This document shows positions 18,292 to 27,552 of a DNA stretch of 64,000 nucleotides, piece by piece. The notes under the pieces are model-generated. The model did not search any database. It worked only from the letters and a program-made list of their open reading frames with translations, and had not been told where the DNA came from. The stretch lies in contig JAHBXW010000015.1 in assembly GCA_019636235.1 (NCBI GenBank), forward strand, positions 1 to 64,000, read 5' to 3'. This DNA comes from Planctomyces sp. Its GTDB lineage: Bacteria; Planctomycetota; Planctomycetia; Planctomycetales; Planctomycetaceae. Position 1 is the stretch's first letter. Each line of letters opens with the position of its first letter. The position numbers were made by a program, and so were the translations under genes.

Positions 18292-19773
18292 ATGCCGCGC
18301 TCGGCCAGGGCATTGACGTGGCTGCTCATCGCCGCCTGGGTCGGAATGGCGACCTGGGTTTGGCGCAGCACGGTCCCGGTCGTTCCCGAAAGCGTGCTCG
18401 ACATCGGCCGCCGCGCCGCCTGGTTTCCCGGACCCCCGGGCACGTTATTGCTGCATGAACAGCAGCACAGCGCAGTTCGACGGGGCATCGTGGCGCACGG
18501 ACCGCTGTCGATCTACGACGCCCGCGACGATCGAATCCACCGCTCGGTCCTGACGCGGGAGGATGAGATCCTGACGCTCATGTGGGGCGACCCGCCGCTC
18601 GCGGTGGTCCAGCGGATCGGCGGCGTGTTCGTCGTGAACCTGCAGCACGGCGCGGACGTCTGCCGCCTGCGCGATGCGCCTGTCTGCACGTCCGCGCGGC
18701 TGGTCGCCGACCGCGGCGTCGTCGTCGTCGACCAGGAGGGCGCGGTTGCCGCGGGCTACGACGCACGCTCGGGAGAACTGCTGTGGGAGGCCCCGGGCTT
18801 TCGCCTGCCAATTCGCGACGAGGACTATGAGGGAGTCAAGGATCACCTGCTGCTGTTTCAGTCCCGACAGCCCGTCACTGCCGGCAGCGTGATGATCGTG
18901 GGCCTGAGTTCCAGCACGCCGCGACAATTGAGGAACGTCCGAACGGGCGAAATCCTGAATCGCTTCGGCGATCTGACCGGGACGAACCGGCTGCATGTGT
19001 TTCCGGACAGCGGCCTGATGTTCGTGATGCGTTTCCCCACACTGGCCGGGGGCGTGAACGACGATCCTGCGGCGGAATTGTTTGACTTTGAAACGGGGGA
19101 GCGTCTGTGGTCCGGATTCGTGACATGGTTTCCCCGGTTTGCCAGCGACGACAGAGAGGAACTGCGGGACGAGTGGTGGGATCGGTCGAGCGGCGCGCTG
19201 CTGGCGATCACGTGGCGCCCGGGAACGCGGGGCGCGCTGGCAGCGCCCCCGGTCCGGCCGGAAGGCCCGGTCAGCCCTTTGGAGGGGCGCCGGGTCGGCG
19301 CGGGCCGCTACACGCTCAGGACATTCGCTCGCAGCCGGCATGGCCTGGCCCGGTGGCTGCTGCCGCAGGCGCAGCGCTGGAATCTCTCATGGCTCAGCCA
19401 GCAATTGTCGCAGACGGTTAATCAGACGTGGCTGATCGACCATGAACACGGCGGACGGCTGGGCCCGTTTCCGGACCATCCGGGGCAGGCGGCCGACGTG
19501 CCGGGCGGCAACGAATTTGTGGTGATCGTCGGCGCCGATGAACGGCAGTTGCACCGCTACCGGCTGCCGCCGCGGCGGAACTGGGCCTGGCTGTTCGGCT
19601 GGGGCCTATTGCCTCCAGTGGCGTTGTTCGCCCTCGGCTGGCGGTGGAAACTGAGAGGAACGAGCCGATCGCTGTCCCCCGGCGCACTGCCGAGCCCATC
19701 GGCGGCCGGACAGAAATCCACAGGCGATGCAGGAGACGCCCGTCAGTTCCCGCCTTCCCCTGCAACGCCCTGA
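18292..19773 (+). CDS. Membrane-anchored beta-propeller protein, paralogue 1
   Basis: The product is 493 aa. It has an N-terminal membrane anchor (LTWLLIAAWVGMATWVWRST), a large domain with PQQ/WD-like blades (GYDARSGELLWEAPGF, LFDFETGERLWSGF, VRTGEILNRFGDL), and a second hydrophobic stretch near the C-terminus (NWAWLFGWGLLPPVALFALG) followed by a basic tail. The same plan recurs in the next two genes and in the broken copy at 22726-24016, so this is a local gene family. The propeller is probably periplasmic between two anchors. Ligand and role are unknown. Confidence 0.7.
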   Translation: MPRSARALTWLLIAAWVGMATWVWRSTVPVVPESVLDIGRRAAWFPGPPGTLLLHEQQHSAVRRGIVAHGPLSIYDARDDRIHRSVLTREDEILTLMWGDPPLAVVQRIGGVFVVNLQHGADVCRLRDAPVCTSARLVADRGVVVVDQEGAVAAGYDARSGELLWEAPGFRLPIRDEDYEGVKDHLLLFQSRQPVTAGSVMIVGLSSSTPRQLRNVRTGEILNRFGDLTGTNRLHVFPDSGLMFVMRFPTLAGGVNDDPAAELFDFETGERLWSGFVTWFPRFASDDREELRDEWWDRSSGALLAITWRPGTRGALAAPPVRPEGPVSPLEGRRVGAGRYTLRTFARSRHGLARWLLPQAQRWNLSWLSQQLSQTVNQTWLIDHEHGGRLGPFPDHPGQAADVPGGNEFVVIVGADERQLHRYRLPPRRNWAWLFGWGLLPPVALFALGWRWKLRGTSRSLSPGALPSPSAAGQKSTGDAGDARQFPPSPATP

Positions 19774-19791
19774 TGGAGGGCCAGAGGTTCA

Positions 19792-21126
19792 ATGACGCTC
19801 ACGCAGCCCGCGCCGCGCCGCAGACGCCTGCTCTCGTCGGCGGCATTACTCGCCTGGTGTGCGATCGTCGGCCTGGGGTGGTGGAACAAGCCGATGACGC
19901 CGATCCGCACCGTCCAACTGATGGATGGCTGGTTGTTCGGGACATACACCAGCGACGGCAACGTCGTCCTGGCGACCTATGCCTATTGGGGGCAGGCGTC
20001 CGGCCCGATCCGCATCTGGAATCCCCGGTCCGGAACGGTCGTTCGCGAACTGCTTTCCAAAGAAGACTGGATAGTCAATTATCCCAATCATACCGACCAT
20101 GCTCTGGTCGTGCACGGTTTGAGGGACGTCTCGCTGATCGACCTGTCCGATGCCAGCATCCGCTGGACGCGCACCTTCTCAGTGCTGACTCCGCCCGTCG
20201 TGTCGCGGGACGGTTCGCTGATCGCGATCGCGTGGGAGACGCGTGTGACGGTCGTCGCCGCAGAGACTGGCGAGACCGTTTGGGAATCCGAGGGTTTCCA
20301 GAAGCCCGTCGAACCGGCGTTCGTTGGCCGGAACTGGTTGAGGATCAGGACCGCCGACGGAATTCTGACGATCCTGAACACAGAGGACTGGACACGCCGC
20401 CTGCCGGATTTGCCTTATCAAGTCGACGAAGTCAGCGACGATGGTCGGTACGTGACGTTTTCCGGGGCGCTCGACTTCAGTCGCAGAGGCGTCCTTGATG
20501 TCGAGACAAAGGACATCCTGCTGCAGGCTGAGGGCGTACGGCTGGTTGCCGGCGGCGCGGAGGCGATCGCGGTCGGCCGGGATCAGGGCGGAGAAAGACT
20601 TTTGCGATGGCGCATTTCGGATGGTCGGCAACTCCTGGGCACGCCGCCGCAGGTGTCCGAGTTGCCAATCCGCAATCTGCACAGGTTCATCGTCTCACCT
20701 GATGAACGACTCCTTGTCGTTCCGTCGGAGTCGACTTCCACGTTGACGACCGGACCGATCGCCAGTTTTCTCGTCGATCAAGGTTTGTTTCTGCCGCAGC
20801 ACTTTCCAGGATCGCACGCGCCCGCCAGAGTGCTGGATACAAACACGGGACAGGTTCTCGGAGTGATTCCTCATCGCCTGGTCGCGAATGAAACGAATCA
20901 GAATGTGCGTTATCAGGCGACGAACTCAACGATCATTGCGTATGGCCCCGACCATGTCTTGCGGGTGTTTCGCCCCCCGAATGGCCGAAACATCTGGTTG
21001 CTCCTGGGCTGGGCCCTGCTGCCGCCGGCGGCGGTGTTCGCCTTGTGCTGGCAGATTCGCCGCTGGAGGACGAGGAAACACCGACGGGTTCCGAGTTCGG
21101 CGACCGACGGGGCTCCTCCCGGATAG
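19792..21126 (+). CDS. Membrane-anchored beta-propeller protein, paralogue 2
   Basis: The product is 444 aa, starting 18 bases after paralogue 1. Its N-terminal anchor ends in WWNKPMTPIRTVQLMDGW, a phrase repeated almost exactly in paralogue 3. Blades include IRIWNPRSGTVVRELLSKED, VVAAETGETVWESEGFQKPV and VLDTNTGQVLGVIPHRL. It ends with the C-terminal anchor NIWLLLGWALLPPAAVFALC and the basic RRWRTRK. Close similarity to its neighbours indicates tandem duplication. Function is unknown. Confidence 0.7.
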   Translation: MTLTQPAPRRRRLLSSAALLAWCAIVGLGWWNKPMTPIRTVQLMDGWLFGTYTSDGNVVLATYAYWGQASGPIRIWNPRSGTVVRELLSKEDWIVNYPNHTDHALVVHGLRDVSLIDLSDASIRWTRTFSVLTPPVVSRDGSLIAIAWETRVTVVAAETGETVWESEGFQKPVEPAFVGRNWLRIRTADGILTILNTEDWTRRLPDLPYQVDEVSDDGRYVTFSGALDFSRRGVLDVETKDILLQAEGVRLVAGGAEAIAVGRDQGGERLLRWRISDGRQLLGTPPQVSELPIRNLHRFIVSPDERLLVVPSESTSTLTTGPIASFLVDQGLFLPQHFPGSHAPARVLDTNTGQVLGVIPHRLVANETNQNVRYQATNSTIIAYGPDHVLRVFRPPNGRNIWLLLGWALLPPAAVFALCWQIRRWRTRKHRRVPSSATDGAPPG

Positions 21127-21194
21127 GCCCTGCGGAGGCGACGTCATTTGCTGCACGGACGCGCGACATCCCTCGAATTGGAATTGAATTCCAA

Positions 21195-22499
21195 ATGACA
21201 GCCCCCAGCATCGCATCGCGCTGGAAACGACTCGCTTTTCTCGCAGCCTGTTTGTGCTGGTGTTCGATTGTCGCCGTGATGTGGTGGAACAAACCGATGG
21301 CGCCCATCCGGACCTTCCAGACACCGGAGGGATGGGTGAGATGGAGCGATGTCGCTGACGGCAGTCAGGCACTCATTGATGCGCATGGCATCGAGGAGCC
21401 GGATGATCCCAAAGGCCCCGTTCGAATCTGGAGCCCGATTTCGGGCGAGATCGTTCGCGAGCTCCTGGAGGCCGGCGACTCGATCCTGAATCGGCCGATC
21501 GGGGCGGACTCGCTGATCGTCGCTGCTCGATCCGGGGAAGTTCTGGCGGTCGACCTGCTGGACGAACGAATCCGCTGGAGAATGTCTTTCGCGATGCCGC
21601 ATTGCGCGGCCGTGTCTCGCGACAGTTCGCTGGTTGTTGTCTGCTCGGGAAGCCGGGTGACGGTCCTGGATGCGGAGCGAGGCGACGTCGTTTGGGAATC
21701 CGAGGACTTCGTCGAGCCCGTAAAGGCCCTGTTCGTGGGCCGGTTGTGGTTGAAGGTCGTCACTTCGGATGGCATCGCAACGCTGGCAATTCAAAACACG
21801 ACGGACTGGCATCGACGTCTGCCGCGACTCGACTTTGAGATCCATGACGTGAGCGACGATGGGCTGCGGGCGACGTTTGGCCGATATTATGACGACGGCC
21901 CAGTCGGCGTTCTTGACACGGAATCGCAGGAGGTCCTGGTCCGCGCGAAAGGAGTCCGGCTGGTTTCTGATGGAGCCGAGGCGCTGGCCGTCGCCCCTGG
22001 AGCGGGGGCCGAGAGCGGCGCCGTGCTGCGATGGAGGACATCGGACGGCCAGCAATTGTTGGGGCCGGAAGGCGCGGACACTGCTCCCTGGTTCGCTTTG
22101 TCTCCCGACGAACGCTTCGTTGTGGCCCGTGCGGGACCCGCGAGGTTCACAGGGGCAATTCCCGACTACCTTTTGAATTTGGGCCTGTTTTTTCCCCAGT
22201 GGGTTCCCTGGACTCATGCGCCCGCCCATGTGCTGGACGCCCAATCGGGCCGAACCCTGGGCGTGATTTCGAATCGTGTGATTTCGAATCGCCTCTATCC
22301 GGCGGAATCGTATTCCGCGACAAGCACGACCATCACTGTGTGTGGTCAGGATGGGTTTCTCCGCGTGTTCGCGGCGGACGGAGGACGCAGCCTGTGGGGG
22401 CTGTTTGTTTGGGCCCTGCTGCCGCCGGCGGCGTTGGCATGGCTCGTCTGGCGCATTCGCCGCTGGAGGACGAGGGCCGCTCCCGTCATCGCGCCATGA
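21195..22499 (+). CDS. Membrane-anchored beta-propeller protein, paralogue 3
   Basis: The product is 434 aa. ATG 21195 was chosen over longer in-frame starts because it places the membrane anchor (LAFLAACLCWCSIVAVMWWN) at the N-terminus, as in paralogue 2. Shared features are NKPMAPIRTFQTPEGW, VRIWSPISGEIVRELLEAGD, VLDAERGDVVWESEDFVEPV, VLDAQSGRTLGVISNRV and the C-terminal anchor LWGLFVWALLPPAALAWLVW with RRWRTR. It is followed directly by a decayed dxr fragment. Confidence 0.7.
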   Translation: MTAPSIASRWKRLAFLAACLCWCSIVAVMWWNKPMAPIRTFQTPEGWVRWSDVADGSQALIDAHGIEEPDDPKGPVRIWSPISGEIVRELLEAGDSILNRPIGADSLIVAARSGEVLAVDLLDERIRWRMSFAMPHCAAVSRDSSLVVVCSGSRVTVLDAERGDVVWESEDFVEPVKALFVGRLWLKVVTSDGIATLAIQNTTDWHRRLPRLDFEIHDVSDDGLRATFGRYYDDGPVGVLDTESQEVLVRAKGVRLVSDGAEALAVAPGAGAESGAVLRWRTSDGQQLLGPEGADTAPWFALSPDERFVVARAGPARFTGAIPDYLLNLGLFFPQWVPWTHAPAHVLDAQSGRTLGVISNRVISNRLYPAESYSATSTTITVCGQDGFLRVFAADGGRSLWGLFVWALLPPAALAWLVWRIRRWRTRAAPVIAP

Positions 22500-22584
22500 A
22501 GCGCCATCGACCTGCACAGAAACCTCCTCCGGCCAATCCGATGCGTCGACGCCAACTCGGGATCGATCAGCACGATCCGCACGC

Positions 22585-22740
22585 GTTGCTGTGAAGTCGT
22601 CGCTGCGCACGGATTGACGATGCGGACCGTCGGCATGACGACTCATGGCCGCTGGCAGGACCTGGCGACGGAGTGGTGGCCGCGCCGGCCGGGGCTGGCG
22701 GCGAATGAATTCGGACGAAGGGACGTCACGGCGGGGGCTG
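22585..22740 (+). pseudogene. Decayed copy of the 5' region of dxr
   Basis: The DNA from 22585 (GTTGCTGTGAAGTCGTCGCT) matches intact dxr from 24414 over about 115 bases with scattered changes, including a GACGATGCGGA piece, CATGGCCGCTGG and CCGGCCGGGGCTGGCG. Homology continues with a small gap through GGGACGTC to about 22740. The equivalent of the dxr start may survive near 22496 (ATGAAGCGCCATCG against ATGAAACACATCG). No open frame is kept. It is a relic of a duplication that included the dxr start, now separated from real dxr by the broken propeller gene. Confidence 0.75.
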
Positions 22741-24016
22741 GACTGAGCGAAGCCCACGCGTCAACGGGGTCGCCCGCGTCAGTCCGCGGTGTCGCATCGC
22801 CCGAGTCACCATCCCCGCGCCAATCAGCGGCCCCAGACTCCAGCCAAACAGCCAGGGCCAGTTCCGATGCGGTGGATAGGAGAAGTGGCGCAGCTCGCCG
22901 CTCGAAAACATCACGAACCCCTCATTCGTTTTCGCAAGCGGCACGGAATCGACCGTTGCGCCAAAACTTCCCAGTCCGACCTCAGTTGAAGTGTCCACAA
23001 CCTCCCAGCAGCCGTTTTCGATTCTGTACTGCCAGCTCCTGAAGCCCGGCACGTTCCGCAACCACTCTGCGATCGGAACCGCAATGGTGAATCCTCTGCG
23101 AACTTCCACTTCGAATCGACGCCTCGGTCGACGCCACGTCAACTCTTCAACGTCGGGCAGCGGCGCGAGTTCCAGGCCGTCCGCGGATCGCCAGCGGGCG
23201 ATGCCCCTGTCGCCGGTCTTCGTCTCGTATTCGTACCTCAATTCGCCGCCTGACTCGTCAAACGCCAACGGGACCTTTCGCGGGCAGGTCCACAGCAGCC
23301 GCCCGGTTTCAGCATTGTGAATTCGCCGGTCAATTCCGTCATTGACGAGCGCGTATCGTCGAAGAGGCGACAGCCTAAGATCCACGACTGCAGCCACGCC
23401 CTCAAATCGGGGCGCGGTTTCGCCTGTCCTGGCCAATACGAGTTCGGTGACCGTGGGGCCAGTCAACAGCAGCATGAATCCCGGCGCGGCCGGCAATCCG
23501 GAATAGACCCGACCGGCCCGATTCCAGAGTTGTTGTCCAGTCCGTACGTCGATGGCGACGACGTTGGTTGGTCCCGTCAGGAACGCCACGCTCGAGTGCA
23601 CTTCGAAGGCGCAGTTGTCGACTCGGGCATGGCCTGGATGCGATTCAGCGACTCGCCCGTGGCGAGATCGACGAACACGATTTCTCCGCCGCGCCGCGCC
23701 GCGACAAACGGATAATTGTCCGGGAGATCGGAGATCAGTTCATCGCCGGGTTCCAGGACTTGACGCAGAAGCTGACCCGTCCGAGCGTCCAGGGCGAACA
23801 GCGGGCCAAAGTGACCGCGGCGGCCCTGCCTCGCCGTAACATCAGAATCTCGCCTTCGACCTGCAAGCGGAGAAACGGGCCGACGCTGTCGCTGAGCGGC
23901 GTCGTGCGGTCGGGCACGAGCGGGACGCAGGTCCGCCAAAACACGAAAACGCACACCATCCAGGCCGAGGACACGGCAATTCCAAGAGAACAGCGGATGG
24001 AGTTTCTCGAGAACAT
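22726..24016 (-). pseudogene. Frameshifted beta-propeller paralogue 4
   Basis: Three consecutive minus-strand frames together give one protein of the neighbouring family. The N-terminal anchor (IAVSSAWMVCVFVFWRTCVP) comes from ATG 24016, then blades FALDARTGQLLRQVLEPGDE and IVFVDLATGESLNRIQ in a second frame, then VVAIDVRTGQQLWNRAGRVY up to the C-terminal anchor HRNWPWLFGWSLGPLIGAGM in a third frame. The switches fall at about 23815-23850 and 23600-23630. Both must be corrected to restore a ~430-aa protein. Its orientation is opposite to the other three copies. Sequencing error is possible, but two shifts beside another decayed fragment favour a pseudogene. Confidence 0.7.
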
Positions 24017-24367
24017 CGTCCGACAGAAATTCCCTGGCGAGGGCGATCAGCGGCGACGACTATGGCATGGTACGAGAATCGGCTGTCGTTTACTGGACCA
24101 ACCGGGGGTGAGATCTCCCGTTCTCAGCTGCTCGGCTCCCCTCGAACGCAGCATGGCGTCGCACTGAAACCGGCCCGCTTTGGCGCATTGCGGTCCTCAA
24201 AGGAGTGAGCTGCGGGCCGCGTCCAGCGCGGTGCAGCAGACGGCGCCGCGAGAACCGCCAACGGGCTACCCCGGTTGCCCCGGGACGGACTATCTTTCGC
24301 GATTCCCCGCACCGAACGTCGGCGACCGGACCAGTCGCCCGTCCGGGACGGCCGCGAATCGCTCCGC
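24017..24367. other. 350-bp gap before dxr
   Basis: No gene is supported here. It lies between divergent starts (the broken propeller gene and dxr) and probably contains the dxr promoter. I saw no clear operator, riboswitch or repeat. Confidence 0.35.
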
Positions 24368-25522
24368 ATGAAACACATCGCCATCCTGGGTTCGACCGGC
24401 TCGATCGGCACGAGTTGCTGTGAAGTCGTCGCTGCGCATGGGTCGACGATGCGGATCGTCGCGTTGACGACGCATGGCCGCTGGGAGGACCTGGCGGCGC
24501 AGTGCTGGCGGTTCCGGCCGGGGCTGGCGGTGATTTCCGATGGAGACCGCCGGCGGGACGTCGCCGCGGGGGCCTTTCCGCCGGAGACGGAGGTGCGGTT
24601 TGGACCGGACGCCGTCGTCGAGGCGGCGTCGCTGCCGGAGGCGGAGGTCGTCGTTTCGGGGATTGTCGGGGCGGCCGGGCTGCGCGGCGCCTGGGCGGCC
24701 CTGGAGGCGGGCAAGCGGCTGGCGGTGGCGAACAAAGAGACGCTCGTCGTCGCCGGGCCGCTGGTGATGGAGCTGGCCCGCCGGACGGGGGCCGAGCTGA
24801 TTCCTGTGGACAGCGAACACAGCGCGATTTTTCAGGCGCTGGCGGCGGGGCGGCGGCAGGACGTACGGCGGATCATTCTGACGGCCAGCGGGGGGCCGTT
24901 TCGGACCTGGCCGGCCGAGCGCCTGCGGTCGGCGACTCCCGCGGACGCGCTGTCGCATCCCACCTGGCAGATGGGCCCCAAAATCACGGTCGATTCCGCG
25001 ACGATGATGAACAAGGCCCTGGAGGTGATCGAGGCCCGCTGGCTGTTCGATCTGGACGCCTCGCAGATTGACGTGGTGGTGCATCCGCAGTCGGTGGTCC
25101 ATTCGCTGGTGGAATTTGTGGACGGGTCGGTTCTGGCTCAGCTTTCGCCGCCCGACATGAAGCTCCCGATTCAGTACGCGATCACGTATCCTGAACGGCG
25201 GACAGGGATTAGCCCGCGCCTCGATTTTCAGACCGCTTTTGCACTGGACTTCTCCCCCCCCGATCCCGAACGATTCCCGGCTCTCTCGCTGGGCTTCGAA
25301 GTGGCACGCCGGGGGGGCGGCAGCGGCGCGGTGCTGAACGCGGCCAACGAAGTTGCTGTCGCACGATTCCTCGGAGGCAGCCTATCCTTCCCCGACATCG
25401 CCCGCGCCTGCCGCGAGGTTCTGGACTGTCATCAATTCAACCCCGCCCCGACGCTCGCCGAGCTGATCCAGCTTGACGCGTGGGCCCGGGAGGAGATGCA
25501 ACGTTGGAAGCCGTCGTCTTAG
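24368..25522 (+). CDS. dxr: 1-deoxy-D-xylulose 5-phosphate reductoisomerase
   Basis: The product is 384 aa, normal length, from ATG 24368. The enzyme converts DXP to 2-C-methyl-D-erythritol 4-phosphate with NADPH, the committed step of the non-mevalonate isoprenoid pathway. The NADPH-binding loop [16 protein letters not shown] is at the start. The metal and substrate region is [12 protein letters not shown], and [33 protein letters not shown] and [12 protein letters not shown] are all present. Its end overlaps the start of the rseP-type gene. The dxr-rseP pairing is common in bacteria. Confidence 0.96.
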   Translation: MKHIAILGSTGSIGTSCCEVVAAHGSTMRIVALTTHGRWEDLAAQCWRFRPGLAVISDGDRRRDVAAGAFPPETEVRFGPDAVVEAASLPEAEVVVSGIVGAAGLRGAWAALEAGKRLAVANKETLVVAGPLVMELARRTGAELIPVDSEHSAIFQALAAGRRQDVRRIILTASGGPFRTWPAERLRSATPADALSHPTWQMGPKITVDSATMMNKALEVIEARWLFDLDASQIDVVVHPQSVVHSLVEFVDGSVLAQLSPPDMKLPIQYAITYPERRTGISPRLDFQTAFALDFSPPDPERFPALSLGFEVARRGGGSGAVLNAANEVAVARFLGGSLSFPDIARACREVLDCHQFNPAPTLAELIQLDAWAREEMQRWKPSS

Positions 25523-27504
25523 CCGCCATTCCCAGCGCCGATCGACTCTTGAGCATCGTCCAGAACATCGCCACCGTCGCGATCGGTCTGGGCCTGGTCA
25601 TCTTCTTCCATGAACTGGGGCACTTCGCCGTCGCCAAGTGGTGCGGCGTGTTCGTGGAGCGATTCAGCATCGGCTTCGGCCCGATCCTGTGGCGACGGAA
25701 GTGGGGCGACACGGAGTACGCGCTGTCGGCGATCCCCTTTGGCGGATACGTGAAGATGCTGGGGCAGGACGACATCGACCCCGGCCAGATGGCGGACGAG
25801 CAGGTGGCCGCCGATCCGCGGTCCTACACGTCGAAAACGGTCCCGCAGCGGATGGCCATCATTTCGGCCGGCGTGACGATGAACGTCATCACCGGCCTGT
25901 TGTTCTTCATGCTGGCGTTTCGCGCGGGGATCAAATCGCCCGAGCCGGAAGTCGGCCTGGTGCGGGCCGCCATGCCGGCCTGGCAACACGGCATTCGCGA
26001 TGGCGACGTGATCACCTCGATGAACGATCGCAGCATCGAGGAGTTCACCGACATCCTGCGGCAGACGGCCCTGTCGCGCGGAGACATCCGCGTGGTCGGC
26101 CTGCACGAGGACGGCACGCCCTTCGACGTGACGTTCGCTCCGGACGGCTCCGGCATCCGCAGGATGATCGGCATCGGCCCGCAGCACAGTCTGCAGGCGC
26201 CCCCCGTCCGGGACACGAAGAAATACCCGATCGTCCAGCCCGGCAGCCCCGCCGCGACCGTCGACTTCCAGCCGGGAGACCGGATCATCGCGGCTCAGGG
26301 GCAGTCGATTCAGCACTTCCGCGAACTCGAACGGCTGCTGGCCCAGTATCGCGACGAGCCGATCACGCTGGACGTCGAGCGTAAGGGGACGTCCGGCGCG
26401 AAGGAGCAGGTTCAGCTGACGCTCGCTCCACAGCCGTTCCGGGGCCTGGGTCTGCGGATGTCGATGGGCCGGATCGCGGCCGTGCGGAACGACTCCCCCG
26501 CCGCCCGGGCCGGGATTCAGAAGAACGACCTGATCACGCACGTCGATTCGCAGGACGTCGGTCGGGACATCGACCCGCTGCGGCTGCCGGACTACTTCTC
26601 CGAGCGGGCCGGGCAGGAGGTCGTGATCCGCGTCAAGCAGGAGCAGACCGGCAACGAGCCGCGGACGCAGGAGTTCACGGTCATTCCCGATGACCGTCTG
26701 CCGTGGTCCGAGCCGCCGTTCGAGGAAAAGGCGCCGTTGTCGATTCCCTCGCTGGGCGTGGCGTTCGATGTGCTGCCGAACATCCTGTCCGTTCGCGAGG
26801 ACGGGGCCGCGGCCAATCTGGGTCTGCAGCCGGGGGATTCCGTGGTGGGCGTCACCATCCCCCAGGATCCGGCGCTGAAGGGCTCGAAGTCGACGACCAT
26901 CAACGTCGGCACGGCCGGCTGGGCATACGCGTTCCACCGTCTGCAGCTGCAGCCGTCAGTGACGCAGGTGTCGCTGGAAGTCAAGAAGTCGGGCAAGGAC
27001 AACCAGACGTTCAATGTCGATGTGGAGCTGCAGCCGATTGAAGGCTGGAACCAGACGACGACGCGGGGGCTGCTGCTGGCCGGCATGACGGAGGACCGCA
27101 AGGCGGACAACCTGGGCGACGCGCTGGCGATGAGCTGGACGCACACCCGGAATTCGGTCGTCGACATCTATCTGACGCTGCGGAACCTGATCTTCGGCGA
27201 TCTGTCGATCAAGAGCCTGCATGGGCCGATCGGCATCGCCAAGGCGGCATCGGTGTTCGCCGAGGAGGGGCTGGCCGACTTCCTGCTGTTCCTGGGGCTG
27301 ATCAGCATCAACCTGGCTGTGATCAACTTTCTGCCGATTCCGGTGCTGGACGGCGGGCACATGGTGTTTCTGATCTGGGAGGCCATCGCGCGGCGGAAGC
27401 CGAGCGAACGGGTGATCGTGACGGCGACGTATGTCGGCTTCGCCCTGGTCGTGGGGCTGATGATCACCGTGATCTACGTCGACCTGTTCGAGGTCAAGAA
27501 GTAG
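25504..27504 (+). CDS. rseP: RseP-type site-2 zinc metalloprotease
   Basis: The product is about 666 aa. I favour the TTG at 25504, which has GGGAGGAGA 8 bases upstream and overlaps the end of dxr by 19 bases; GTG 25480 is an in-frame alternative. The catalytic motif is FFHELGHF (His36, Glu37, His40 from this start) and the second zinc site is [12 protein letters not shown] near residue 613. Between them are several PDZ-like segments ([53 protein letters not shown]), more than the two in E. coli RseP, hence the extra ~200 residues. The family cleaves transmembrane anti-sigma factors and leftover signal peptides. Confidence 0.93.
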   Translation: MEAVVLAAIPSADRLLSIVQNIATVAIGLGLVIFFHELGHFAVAKWCGVFVERFSIGFGPILWRRKWGDTEYALSAIPFGGYVKMLGQDDIDPGQMADEQVAADPRSYTSKTVPQRMAIISAGVTMNVITGLLFFMLAFRAGIKSPEPEVGLVRAAMPAWQHGIRDGDVITSMNDRSIEEFTDILRQTALSRGDIRVVGLHEDGTPFDVTFAPDGSGIRRMIGIGPQHSLQAPPVRDTKKYPIVQPGSPAATVDFQPGDRIIAAQGQSIQHFRELERLLAQYRDEPITLDVERKGTSGAKEQVQLTLAPQPFRGLGLRMSMGRIAAVRNDSPAARAGIQKNDLITHVDSQDVGRDIDPLRLPDYFSERAGQEVVIRVKQEQTGNEPRTQEFTVIPDDRLPWSEPPFEEKAPLSIPSLGVAFDVLPNILSVREDGAAANLGLQPGDSVVGVTIPQDPALKGSKSTTINVGTAGWAYAFHRLQLQPSVTQVSLEVKKSGKDNQTFNVDVELQPIEGWNQTTTRGLLLAGMTEDRKADNLGDALAMSWTHTRNSVVDIYLTLRNLIFGDLSIKSLHGPIGIAKAASVFAEEGLADFLLFLGLISINLAVINFLPIPVLDGGHMVFLIWEAIARRKPSERVIVTATYVGFALVVGLMITVIYVDLFEVKK

Positions 27505-27552
27505 CGACCTGGCGGCCGAGCCGGCCCCGCCGGAGCTTCAGCGGCCGAGACT

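Noticed and set aside
22614-23042. Plus-strand gene over the dxr relic and propeller pseudogene
   Set aside because: The frame mixes relic dxr sequence with antisense of the propeller copy and has no domain features.
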